The notes under the pieces: model-generated | Seen by the model: the letters and a program-made list of their open reading frames with translations, nothing else | Databases searched by the model: none | Told to the model about the DNA's origin: nothing | Source: Gammaproteobacteria bacterium | Lineage (GTDB): Bacteria > Pseudomonadota > Gammaproteobacteria > S012-40 | DNA: 64,000 nucleotides | Reading direction: 5' to 3' | Assembly (NCBI GenBank): GCA_029881255.1 | Contig: JAOUMY010000004.1 | Span: 271,313-335,312 of the forward strand | Shown here: positions 55,767-64,000 of the stretch, one piece after another | Layout of the letters: every line of letters begins with the position of its first letter | Position numbering within the stretch: position 1 is the first letter of the stretch | Position numbers and translations under genes: made by a program

Positions 55767-56618
55767 TTACATTGACGCTTTATTCATCAACTCCTTGGTT
55801 ATTAACTCCATTTTCGGATCGTACTCCTGGAATTTTTGTATCTTCATGCTATACATGTCCTGGAGAACCTGTGCGCCTTTCAATTCGAGGTCCATATGCG
55901 TGATGATTTGACTAAGGTTTTTGACTATGTTTTTATCAAGCGTCGTACGCGCACCTATGACATTTTCCGGATAGGGTTCGCTTTCACCGATAATCAAAAG
56001 ATCGCCTGTACGTAAACGTTCGGTCATCAATTTGTAGCTAGCACCACACATTACTCCGGCCTTGGAATCTCCCAAAATGACTTTATGAATAGATGACGTC
56101 AGATTGCCGGTAAATTCTTCTTTGAGACTTGTCTTAGTAGGCAGCCCGCTGCTGTAAAACTTGGCGCGGGGAGCTAGATATCCACCTGCTGCCATTGGCG
56201 CTACGAAAGATACCGTCTCACCTTTTAGCTGATCAATGGTTTTAACTTCAGAATTCTTGTTTACGAAAATTACGGCATAACTCAGCGTCGAATTATTGAT
56301 ATTCACCATTTGTGCAATCGGTTGCGCCTTTTTTGAAGAAGCCAACAAGTAATAAATATGCGAGTTGACATAAAAGATATCGATCGAGCCTTGGTCTATG
56401 GCCTCTTTTATTTTGTTGAATCCTTTAGGCACCACAATCTCTATATTCAGGCCAGATCTTTCAGACAAATATTCGACAAACGGTTGCCACTCACGGTAGA
56501 CCTTCGCTGGTGGTGACAGCGAGATTATCCCCATTCTGATTTTTTCATTCGCGTAACTTGTTGAATTTAATAAAACTAACAACAAGACTGAGAAAGCCAT
56601 GCGGTAGTACCGTTTCAT
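55767..56618 (-). CDS. PhnD-like periplasmic binding protein
   Basis: About 283 residues with a signal peptide (MAFSVLLLVLLNSTSYA). PhnD/phosphate-type fold: 'RMGIISLSPPAKVYREWQPFVEYLSERSGLNIEIVVPKGFNKIKEAIDQGSIDIFYVNSHIYYLLA', 'VNKNSEVKTIDQLKGETVSFVAPMAAGGYLAPRAKF', 'IGARTTLDKNIVKNLSQIITHMD'. No ABC permease or ATPase gene is near; it stands at the head of an operon with the PAS kinase. It probably senses a small phosphorus- or other anion ligand rather than importing it. ATG 56618 is chosen over 56657. Confidence 0.82.
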   Translation of the reverse strand: MKRYYRMAFSVLLLVLLNSTSYANEKIRMGIISLSPPAKVYREWQPFVEYLSERSGLNIEIVVPKGFNKIKEAIDQGSIDIFYVNSHIYYLLASSKKAQPIAQMVNINNSTLSYAVIFVNKNSEVKTIDQLKGETVSFVAPMAAGGYLAPRAKFYSSGLPTKTSLKEEFTGNLTSSIHKVILGDSKAGVMCGASYKLMTERLRTGDLLIIGESEPYPENVIGARTTLDKNIVKNLSQIITHMDLELKGAQVLQDMYSMKIQKFQEYDPKMELITKELMNKASM

Positions 56619-56952
56619 ATCCGCAGAATCCCGAAATAATTGCTTGACAACGTACACTATCGGCCCGGCGTATCGACTCTTTACTCGAATCGCCTTTATT
56701 TTAATGGGCTTGAATTGGTCCCAGTCTGAATAAAAACCCAGTATTTATCTACGAATTACCCCGTTCCGGTTTGTATCCGTATTTGTCGAAAACACGATGA
56801 TTTATCTTCATTAGCCAAACGGCATAAAGCATTAGAACGAATAAATACCTGGACAACTATTTCGACGAAAGTCGCAAGTAGTTCACACAACTGCTTGTAA
56901 AGCAGACAACTCACCGTCCGAAAAACAACACAAAAGAAAGGTGGGTATAGGT
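56619..56952. promoter_or_regulatory. Divergent control region of the sensor operon and the 56953 gene
   Basis: No gene is seen. Inverted repeat CTGCTT-GTA-AAGCAG at 56891-56905. AT-rich stretches on both sides could hold promoters. Confidence 0.4.
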
Positions 56953-57528
56953 ATGTATAAGAAAATTGCGTCTATAACAATAAGCATGTTTACAGTAACG
57001 TATTTAACATTTTCTGGAAACGAAAACCCAATCGACAATCAACAAGCTATTCAGCTTTTGACGACAACGCATGAAGTAGCTGTATCGCCTATTTTGTCCG
57101 CAGCACCGGCGATTGCATCATATCCGCAAGCGACAATAAAAACACAGGCGCCGGTACTGATGGAAGCGCACGATAAATACAACAATATAAGTGATGAAGA
57201 AAGGATAGCGATTACATACGCAGAGCAAAGCAATGTGGAACGCGCTCGTAATGAATCATTGCAAGACCTTACGATGGTAATTGTCTATTCGAGCTATATG
57301 TTTTTCGAAGAGAAATGGGAATTCGACTTTGAATATGTAGCAGCTACCATCCGTGACCTGGATTCCAATCAGATGCCTTCTGTCGCGATGCCTTATTATT
57401 GCTGGGACTCTAATGGAAAATTTCACCATGAAGGAAAAACGCTGCAACTTGGCCAATATAGCTATACATGCAGAAACATTGGGAATGAAGGAAACGCACC
57501 GCTACATTACTGGGAAATGTTTATTTAA
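56953..57528 (+). CDS. Exported protein, unknown
   Basis: ATG 56953 with AAAGGTGGG upstream gives about 191 residues with a signal or anchor segment (KKIASITISMFTVTYLTF). After a polar stretch the C-terminal part has strands and two cysteines ('YYCWDSNGKFHHEGKTLQLGQYSYTCRN') that may make a disulfide. No family recognised. It lies between the PhnD-like sensor operon and the large hybrid kinase. Confidence 0.6.
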   Translation: MYKKIASITISMFTVTYLTFSGNENPIDNQQAIQLLTTTHEVAVSPILSAAPAIASYPQATIKTQAPVLMEAHDKYNNISDEERIAITYAEQSNVERARNESLQDLTMVIVYSSYMFFEEKWEFDFEYVAATIRDLDSNQMPSVAMPYYCWDSNGKFHHEGKTLQLGQYSYTCRNIGNEGNAPLHYWEMFI

Positions 57529-57561
57529 CGTTGCATTGTACTCGAGAAACAACAAGGTGTA

Positions 57562-60500
57562 TTAAGTACCAGAGGCGCGATGTTTCATCGACTCATCATC
57601 CCCATCGCCTGACATATTAATACCGTGTTGCGATTGCAGTGTACGAGACAGCTCGTCAAACTCGACGCGTAGCTCAGACAACAGTCGCTGGCAGGCATCC
57701 AAATCTTCCTCCCTCGCGGCCAATTCCAATTCTTTAGATAGTTTGCTGACGATATTGGCGCCTATCTGACCACTAGCACTCTTTAGCGTATGTGCCGCAA
57801 GCTCTACCGCTTTGGCTTTATTACTGTCTATGCCATCAAACATATCCTGAATATTGTGTCGGCTGGTAGTAAGAAACTGCTGTAGAGTTGCTTCATACTT
57901 GTTTCCCATCAATTTCTGCAAAAGCTGTAGTTGGCCATTATCGAGCTGAACGTCCTGTGGGACAACGAGGTCTTCGCGGAGAGCGACGGTTCCTCCGGTA
58001 CTCGACTTGCTCACCTCATCTCCAATAATACGGTGATCCGGCAGCCACTTAATTAGTACCTGTTCGAATGCTTCCTGGGAAATGGGTTTTGATAAATAGT
58101 CATTCATACCTACGGCCAAACACTGTTCCTTGTCACGATTCATGGCGTTTGCAGTCAAGGCAACTATTGGCGTCTCCTTTCTATTACCGCTGTCGATTCT
58201 TTGAAACTTTCTAATTTTCTCGGTCGCCTCAAAGCCGTCCATTTCTGGCATCTGGCAGTCCATAAGTATTAAATCAAATTGTGCAGCCGTGACTGCCGCC
58301 ACTGCCTCAATGCCGTTACCGGCGGGCGTAGCCAAACAACCATAGCCTTCCAACATTTCCGTTACGACCATTAGATTTACCGGATTGTCTTCCACCACTA
58401 ATACGGTTGGGCTTGAAAACTGTGGCTTTTGTCGGCCGTCATTTATCGCCTCATGTAATGTGTAGCGGGTTACTAAAGGAATATCTTGTCCATTTACTTT
58501 AGAACTCCATGCCAGAGCCAGAATCTGTGCGAGTTCTGATGGATAGGTGGGTTTACTGAGTCCTGCACCAAAACCCAAAGACTTCAGCTGGTGGGACTCT
58601 TCATGTTTTGGAATACAGCTTACAAAAACTGCAATGCCTTCGCTTAGTGTTCCACTTCGGTGTATTTTTTCTACGAGTTCCACCCCACTCATGTCAGGCA
58701 TATTAAGATCTATGATCACGAAGTGAAATGGATTTCCGGATTTTTCTGCCTTTTCCAAATCTACCAATGCCTGTTTTCCATTAGATGCTGTATGAGTAGC
58801 AATTGACAAATATTCGATTTGTTCGGAGAGTATAATTCTCGATTCTTCAAGATCATCAACTATTAGGGCTCGCAATCCTGTTAATACGGCCGCATCGACT
58901 TCACCATGCATTTTCGCTTGTGATCTATCCGTTCGTTGCAATGCGAGATTGAGGCTAAATACGGAACCTACGCCTTTTGTGCTTTTGACGGATATGTCAC
59001 CGTCCATCAGGCTACAAAGTTGTTCGCATATCGCAAGCCCTAGCCCTGTGCCACCAAACTTTCTTGTGGTGGAGGTATCCTCCTGATCAAATTTATTGAA
59101 TATATGTTCGATGCGATCACTAGATATACCGATTCCGGTGTCTGTTACTGTCGCATAGACTATTGTTTTGTCTTCTGTGTCAACAGTTTCCACGGTTAGC
59201 ATGACGAATCCCTGTTCGGTAAACTTCACCGCATTGCTTAACAGATTTAGAAGAATTTGCCGCACGCGGCCTGGGTCTCCTATAGCGAGACGTTTGCTTC
59301 CAGGTTTGTACCGCAATAAAAGTTCAATTCCTTTTTCGCGACATTTTAGTGAAAGTATTTCGACAACTTTTTCTGACAGCAACTGCAAATCAAATGGAAC
59401 ATTTTCCAATTCCATTTTACCGGCTTCAATTTTTGAAAAATCGAGTATGTCATTAATAATACCAAGCAATGCCTCTGCAGAATTCATGGTGGCTGTTGCA
59501 AAATTTCGTTGTCTTGCCGTAAGCGCGGTATCCAATAACAAACCGGTCATGCCAATAATGCCATTCATGGGCGTTCTGATTTCGTGGCTCATATTGGCCA
59601 GAAACTCGGATTTATGCTGGTTTGCCTTTTCGGCAACTTCTTTCGCTTCTAACAGAGAATCTTCTGCAGTTTTTCGCTTTGTGATGTCTGTGCGTATAGC
59701 GACATACGCCCGTGGCTTATGTTTCTCATTCATCAGAGGTACAATCGTCGTGTCTACCCAGTACAACTTGCCATTTTTTGCACGATTGCATATCTCAGCA
59801 TTCCAAACCTCACCTCGGGCAATCGTACGGTACATTTCACGGAAGAAGTTTGCTTCGTGGTGTCCAGAATTGAGTAGTCTATGATTCTTTCCAATCAACT
59901 CATTATTTGAATAGCCGCTAATTTCTGTGAACTTTGTATTCACGGAAGTGATAGTGCCGGTGACATCCGTAATAGCCACGATGGCATGATGATCCAGGGC
60001 AAACTGCATACTCGCTAGCTCAGCGCTCATTCTTTGCAATTCCTGGACTTTTATCTCTATCTGTTCTTCGTATTTATTGCGTGTATCTACCATGTAATTA
60101 AACGCAGCGCTTAGATCACCAAATTCGTTGATGGCACTCGTATTGACTTTCCTGTCTCGGTTACCTTCTGCAATGGCGATGCTGGCGGAAACCATTTCGG
60201 TGACTGGTCTCGTGATTTTTCTTGCTAGATATGCGGCCACAAAAAATACAATTGCAGACGTAATGAGTACCGATACTATCACGAGAAATTCTATCGCAAT
60301 TACTTTCGACAGAGCCTGCTCTTCATCAATTTCACTTATTAGAACCCATGAGACGCCGGGAATATGTACTGTTTGACTGATGCCGATGACTGCTGTGCCC
60401 TGCGGTCCGAGGTAGAATGATGACTTTTCCTGTCTATTGTCGTGCCTGTGGTCGTTGGCAATATGATCGTTATACCAGAATCTGAATTGATCTGTATCAA

Positions 60501-61335
60501 TTTTACTCCGCAATATGACGTTCTGGTTTCCCGCGTTTAGACTGCTTCGCAAGAATCCGTCCTCTCCAACAAGATAGCCGTTATAGGCCTGATCAGCGCC
60601 GTATATCTCACCAACAACGCTGTTGATATTTTCAAGTAAAATCTCAATAACTAATACACCTGAGATATCGGCATGGGACTCTTTTACAGCACTGGTTAAG
60701 AATCCGGTAATTAAATCATCGCCTATTTTTCGGTGCTCGATATCAGAAAACAACGCATCTCCAGAATCTAGCGTTTTTTGAATCGTGTGCGAAAATCGCG
60801 AAGAAGACAACGGGGTATCAGAAATGTTTTTACCTATAATTTCTCCCTCATCAGCGGAAAACAATATGGTCCCATTTTGATCGACTAGATAAATATTGTG
60901 GACGTAATCGTAATGCTTTATGAACCCATCTAACTCATCTCTGTATGTTTTGACTATATTGTGTCGTTTGGCGCTGGAAAGGTAATTCTCTACGCTACCC
61001 TTATTTTCAAGGAGCACATCTTTTAGTTTGGCCAGCAACTCGGTCGTTTCGTTTTGCGCAGCCATAAAACGCACATCTGAAAACCGATACAAGAACCAGT
61101 TATCGATAAATCGGAGGTTATACTTCGCACTTTGTTCCAAACTGTACAAAGCTCTTTCCACCAGGCTATTCTTCGTTTGGTGGTAGCCTATCCAGGAAAT
61201 GGCAAGTAAAGGAGACAATGAAAGTACAAGAAACCAAAAGACGAGTCCATAAACAAGTTTGTTATGAATTATCTCTATCAAAACTCGATAGAGATGAACG
61301 GGAGACAGTCGTGAAAGATTGTGCGCTAATTTCAT
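57562..61335 (-). CDS. Large hybrid sensor kinase: dCache-HAMP-PAS-HisKA-REC-REC-HPT
   Basis: A 1257-residue kinase. TM1 about 31-50, large periplasmic dCache sensor, TM2 about 345-366, HAMP, PAS (about 440-565), HisKA with His584 ([15 protein letters not shown]), ATPase domain, receiver 1 with Asp876 (IIDLNMPDM), receiver 2 with Asp1026 (LMDCQMPEMDG) and HPT with His1182 (AAHTLKSASGQIGA). All phosphorelay residues are present, so it can carry a full relay but still needs an output regulator. No such gene is close. Confidence 0.93.
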   Translation of the reverse strand: MKLAHNLSRLSPVHLYRVLIEIIHNKLVYGLVFWFLVLSLSPLLAISWIGYHQTKNSLVERALYSLEQSAKYNLRFIDNWFLYRFSDVRFMAAQNETTELLAKLKDVLLENKGSVENYLSSAKRHNIVKTYRDELDGFIKHYDYVHNIYLVDQNGTILFSADEGEIIGKNISDTPLSSSRFSHTIQKTLDSGDALFSDIEHRKIGDDLITGFLTSAVKESHADISGVLVIEILLENINSVVGEIYGADQAYNGYLVGEDGFLRSSLNAGNQNVILRSKIDTDQFRFWYNDHIANDHRHDNRQEKSSFYLGPQGTAVIGISQTVHIPGVSWVLISEIDEEQALSKVIAIEFLVIVSVLITSAIVFFVAAYLARKITRPVTEMVSASIAIAEGNRDRKVNTSAINEFGDLSAAFNYMVDTRNKYEEQIEIKVQELQRMSAELASMQFALDHHAIVAITDVTGTITSVNTKFTEISGYSNNELIGKNHRLLNSGHHEANFFREMYRTIARGEVWNAEICNRAKNGKLYWVDTTIVPLMNEKHKPRAYVAIRTDITKRKTAEDSLLEAKEVAEKANQHKSEFLANMSHEIRTPMNGIIGMTGLLLDTALTARQRNFATATMNSAEALLGIINDILDFSKIEAGKMELENVPFDLQLLSEKVVEILSLKCREKGIELLLRYKPGSKRLAIGDPGRVRQILLNLLSNAVKFTEQGFVMLTVETVDTEDKTIVYATVTDTGIGISSDRIEHIFNKFDQEDTSTTRKFGGTGLGLAICEQLCSLMDGDISVKSTKGVGSVFSLNLALQRTDRSQAKMHGEVDAAVLTGLRALIVDDLEESRIILSEQIEYLSIATHTASNGKQALVDLEKAEKSGNPFHFVIIDLNMPDMSGVELVEKIHRSGTLSEGIAVFVSCIPKHEESHQLKSLGFGAGLSKPTYPSELAQILALAWSSKVNGQDIPLVTRYTLHEAINDGRQKPQFSSPTVLVVEDNPVNLMVVTEMLEGYGCLATPAGNGIEAVAAVTAAQFDLILMDCQMPEMDGFEATEKIRKFQRIDSGNRKETPIVALTANAMNRDKEQCLAVGMNDYLSKPISQEAFEQVLIKWLPDHRIIGDEVSKSSTGGTVALREDLVVPQDVQLDNGQLQLLQKLMGNKYEATLQQFLTTSRHNIQDMFDGIDSNKAKAVELAAHTLKSASGQIGANIVSKLSKELELAAREEDLDACQRLLSELRVEFDELSRTLQSQHGINMSGDGDDESMKHRASGT

Positions 61336-61544
61336 TAAAAAGTTATTACCACTACTAATTCATGGATATTCAATTACTCTTACTATATAGGTATGGTGAT
61401 ATATCGATACGTTAACGGCAGGAAAGACAGATCGATTGACCGGCATTATGTTTCTAATTGTAAAGAACTATAATGACGATAAATACATAGTGGTTATAAT
61501 CGTGCTTGCAAAGAACGGTAGGCTAGTGAAATACCGGAAAATAT

Positions 61545-62183
61545 TTATTCCGAGACTAATTGCGCCAATTTTCTGCTTAACTCTACTTTGTCGAATCGAT
61601 TAATTTCTAGGGACAACAGCTGTCGACAACGCTTTTCTATGGTATTAATGACTGAGAAAAAGGCGGATCTTTGAGTCTCTTCATCGCCTTCTAATTTAGA
61701 CGGATCCGGTAAACCCCAGTGTAGTTTGATGCCTTTATCAAACCAGACGGGACAGACCTCGTTGGCCGCGTTATCACACACAGTAACAATAATATCCGGT
61801 TTGACAGACTCAAATTCATCCCAGGATTGACTACGCAAACCCTTAGTCGAATAGCCTTTTTCCTCTAGATATTTAATGGTCAGAGGATGTACCTGTCCAG
61901 CAGGTTGGCTGCCTGCGCTATACGCGACCAGCCTCCCCTCGCCAAGTTGATTGCTTATCGCCTCACTCAAAATACTACGACAACGATTATGTGTGCATAT
62001 GAAGAGAATACTAAGTGGTGAGTCAGGGTTTTCGCGCAATGATAACCTCCGATTTATTAAAGCCAGCATTACTGTCATATAAGGCTGCATTATCTTTATC
62101 GGCAACATACGCGTCAATATCGCGTGTAGGTCAAATTGATGAGCCGAACGGACGCCACGAAGGCAGTGCTTATTTGGGAGCAT
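61545..62183 (-). CDS. arsC: Arsenate reductase ArsC (LMW-phosphatase type) with N-terminal extension
   Basis: A 212-residue protein with the low-molecular-weight phosphatase loop at Cys63: 'LFICTHNRCRS' (CxxxxCR; Cys63, Cys68, Arg69), 'YSAGSQPAGQVHP', 'SQSWDEF', 'DIIVTVCDNAANEVCPVWF' and 'HWGLPDPS'. This is the thioredoxin-linked ArsC type. Typical members start about 5 residues before the loop; here the frame opens about 60 residues earlier, overlapping the DUF486 stop by 14 bases. Internal ATGs (62108, 62090, 62069) may be true starts. Confidence 0.85.
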   Translation of the reverse strand: MLPNKHCLRGVRSAHQFDLHAILTRMLPIKIMQPYMTVMLALINRRLSLRENPDSPLSILFICTHNRCRSILSEAISNQLGEGRLVAYSAGSQPAGQVHPLTIKYLEEKGYSTKGLRSQSWDEFESVKPDIIVTVCDNAANEVCPVWFDKGIKLHWGLPDPSKLEGDEETQRSAFFSVINTIEKRCRQLLSLEINRFDKVELSRKLAQLVSE

Positions 62184-62484
62184 GAAAGATAAAATACGCC
62201 CCTAGTGCGATTAACGCAAAACCACCGATATGGTGTAGTGTGATTTTCTCGCCGAGATAGAAAAACGAAAAAACGACGAAGACTATCAGGGTAATCACTT
62301 CTTGTATAGTCTTCAACTCCGCGGCGCTGAAACTGCCATAGCCTATGCGATTGGCAGGCACCGCCAGACAATACTCAATAAAAGCAATACCCCAGGATGC
62401 GAGGACGACCCAGTGAAGCGATGCGTTGGGAAATTTCAAATGTCCATACCAGGCAAAAGTCATGAAGACATTGCTTAATAGCAA
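62170..62484 (-). CDS. DUF486 (DMT superfamily) membrane protein
   Basis: A small four-helix transporter-like protein: 'LLLSNVFMTFAWYGHLKFPNASLHWVVLASWGIAFIEYCLAVPANRIGYGSFSAAELKTIQEVITLIVFVVFSFFYLGE'. This is the DUF486 family of small-multidrug-resistance-like proteins. TTG 62484 is the first usual start codon, but the frame stays homologous-looking upstream (HINTSIYLPVVLL), where only ATA codons (62517) are available. Coupled with arsC. Confidence 0.8.
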   Translation of the reverse strand: MLLSNVFMTFAWYGHLKFPNASLHWVVLASWGIAFIEYCLAVPANRIGYGSFSAAELKTIQEVITLIVFVVFSFFYLGEKITLHHIGGFALIALGAYFIFHAPK

Positions 62485-62749
62485 CAGTACAACGGGAAGA
62501 TAGATTGAGGTGTTTATATGTATCGTTCCAAAAGAATAATAGAAAACACTTTAGCATTATTAGCCGTAGTAGAAATCTACACCAATTTTCAGGATTGGCA
62601 AATACATTTAAGAGCGGCGAGACAACTCAGCCCGTATTTGCAAGCCTCGGAGCAAATGACCGGACACATATTTCGGCAGGTCTCTACAACCTCATAAGAA
62701 TCCACGCTGCTCGATCTGGGTAGTCACAGAGTCAGTCATGCAACACTGC

Positions 62750-64000
62750 TTAGACAGTTTGAATATTCGACTGATCTAACTGAGTCTTGATGAGTTGCTT
62801 TAATTCAGGGACGCAAGACCCGCAATTGGTACCTGCCTGTAGTTGTTTGCCCAACTGCTCGACGGTCACCGCGCCAGCTTTGATCGCCGAAACAATCTGA
62901 ATCTTTCCAACACCAAAACAGGCACAGATTTTACGTCCCGTATCCTGGACTCCTTGTGGTGGTCGGCCTGTTAGCAATACGGCTCGCTGTGCGGAATTTA
63001 GTTCGCCAAACTGGAACAGACTCGCCAGCCAGTCTCTGTCGGGGAGTTGCGCATCAGGGCCAATAAATAACACACTTTCCAATTTCCCGTCTTCCATGCG
63101 TACCGCGCGATAACGTTTCGCTCGGTTGTCTGCAAACTCCACCCAGTTTATGCCATCGTCGGCGGTACACAGTATCTCGCGCGCCCATACTGACCAATCC
63201 TGCTGTAATTGTTCACCGGCAAGTTCGTAACGATAATAGTCCTTACCTCGCGCTCGGACCCAATAAGCGACATCCTTAATATCGAGTTTGCGGCGACTGA
63301 GTACAAAACCAAACCACAGCGGTTGATAAGCCTCCACCTTGACCGGTGTATGTTTAAGTTCCGGTTGCCCGGAAACAGGGTCGACTGCGGGATTCACCAC
63401 GGCGCCTATGCGTGCCTGCGACGCAAATTGCCCGCTCCAGTGCATCGGCATAAACACGCTGCCCTCACCTTGGTTCGCGTCGACACGCACGCGCATCACG
63501 GCCTGCCCCCAGCTACTGGAAATTCTTGCCAGGCCATTCTTGCCTAAACCAAAACGAATCGCATCTGCCGGATGCAACATTACAAATGGCTCCGGCGTGT
63601 GTTCGTTAAGGCGCGGCGCCTTTTCGCTCCTTGTCATTGTGTGCCACTGATCGCGAATGCGACCGGTGTTAAGCACCAAAGGAAACGCTTCACCGACGTG
63701 ATTGACAGGTGAACGCGGAATGATTGGGATAAACTTTGCGCGCCTGTCCACCGTGTAGAATTGGCCATCATGGAACATTCTCTGTTTTCCACCGGGAAAG
63801 GCGCGATTGACTGGCCATTGCACAGGCTGTAATCCATCGTATGCCTCTTGACCCAGGTCTTCGAACAAAGAGATGTCGAGATCTCGTTGACCACGATTCT
63901 CATACCCCGTCATACGCGCGTATTCGCGAAAGATCTCAAGGCTGCTTGCAAAATTGAAAGCATCGACGAAGCCCAAACGCCTGGCGACTTCCTGCACGGC
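62750..64000 (-). CDS. nasA: Assimilatory nitrate reductase catalytic subunit, 3' part
   Basis: The gene runs off the right edge; 416 C-terminal residues are seen. It has the molybdopterin-dinucleotide binding part ('PLVLNTGRIRDQWHTMTRSEKAPRLNEHTPEPFVMLHPADA') and a C-terminal BFD-like [2Fe-2S] domain ('KICACFGVGKIQIVSAI', 'AGTNCGSCVPELK'; cysteines at CxC and CxxC). This tail is typical of NasA/NarB from gammaproteobacteria. It reduces nitrate to nitrite in the cytoplasm; cysG supplies sirohaem to the matching nitrite reductase. Confidence 0.92.
   Translation of the reverse strand, partial: AVQEVARRLGFVDAFNFASSLEIFREYARMTGYENRGQRDLDISLFEDLGQEAYDGLQPVQWPVNRAFPGGKQRMFHDGQFYTVDRRAKFIPIIPRSPVNHVGEAFPLVLNTGRIRDQWHTMTRSEKAPRLNEHTPEPFVMLHPADAIRFGLGKNGLARISSSWGQAVMRVRVDANQGEGSVFMPMHWSGQFASQARIGAVVNPAVDPVSGQPELKHTPVKVEAYQPLWFGFVLSRRKLDIKDVAYWVRARGKDYYRYELAGEQLQQDWSVWAREILCTADDGINWVEFADNRAKRYRAVRMEDGKLESVLFIGPDAQLPDRDWLASLFQFGELNSAQRAVLLTGRPPQGVQDTGRKICACFGVGKIQIVSAIKAGAVTVEQLGKQLQAGTNCGSCVPELKQLIKTQLDQSNIQTV

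Noticed and set aside
59168-59884. 238-codon + strand frame
   Set aside because: Antisense to the hybrid kinase catalytic core, which has all motifs; composition is typical of a shadow frame.
62505-62723. 72-codon + strand frame next to nasA
   Set aside because: No ribosome site, no family pattern, and it overlaps the DUF486 upstream part on the other strand.

Overview
The window comes from a gammaproteobacterial chromosome, probably a free-living aquatic species. The evidence is the set of orthologues and their order: mnmA-hflD beside purB and acnB, cspD facing clpS-clpA, a fused cysG, the aguA-aguB putrescine pair and an assimilatory NasA. Many sensory and c-di-GMP proteins are present. 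I see no rRNA, tRNA, CRISPR array, transposase or prophage gene.

Left part (1-10.8 kb): the 3' end of a FecR-domain protein; an Lgt-family membrane protein with a Bacteroidota-type signature; a small-enzyme operon (GFA, PNPOx-like, GNAT); a short haem-copper-oxidase-I-like protein; ppnP; a VOC-like protein; a DAHP synthase-family enzyme; a divergent cold-shock protein; and the agmatine-to-putrescine operon. Middle housekeeping part (10.9-29 kb): purB, acnB, hflD-mnmA, a large GGDEF-EAL protein, cspD/clpS/clpA, and cysG. Between clpA and cysG lies an unusual operon: a nucleotide-translocase-like membrane protein fused to HEAT repeats, a cyclic-nucleotide-binding protein, and a frameshifted FnIII-like small gene.

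Accessory part (29-64 kb): a lipoprotein with about 18 propeller-type repeats; a metal-uptake operon (exported HxxxxH/CxxC protein, outer-membrane porin-like protein, substrate-binding protein, permease) with no ATPase gene beside it; a SoxB-like/5'-nucleotidase-like exported enzyme; a diguanylate cyclase; MgtC; and many small proteins (cupin, DsrE, VOC, YjdM, DUF4389, DUF2892-like, zinc ribbon). Further right are a trypsin-like protease with six Asp/Cys-rich repeats, three sensor kinases, a PhnD-like binding protein paired with one of the kinases, an ArsC-like reductase, a DUF486 protein and the 3' end of nasA.

Working hypothesis for the right half: a surface and sensory region. Exported propeller proteins, a secreted protease, periplasmic sensors and c-di-GMP enzymes would let the cell sense and handle particles, metals and nutrients. 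No DNA-binding response regulator is encoded here, so the kinases must signal to partners elsewhere. The most unusual items are the translocase-HEAT/CNB/FnIII operon, the ATPase-less metal operon, the binding-protein/kinase pair and a compact set of direct and inverted repeats at 46446-46482.
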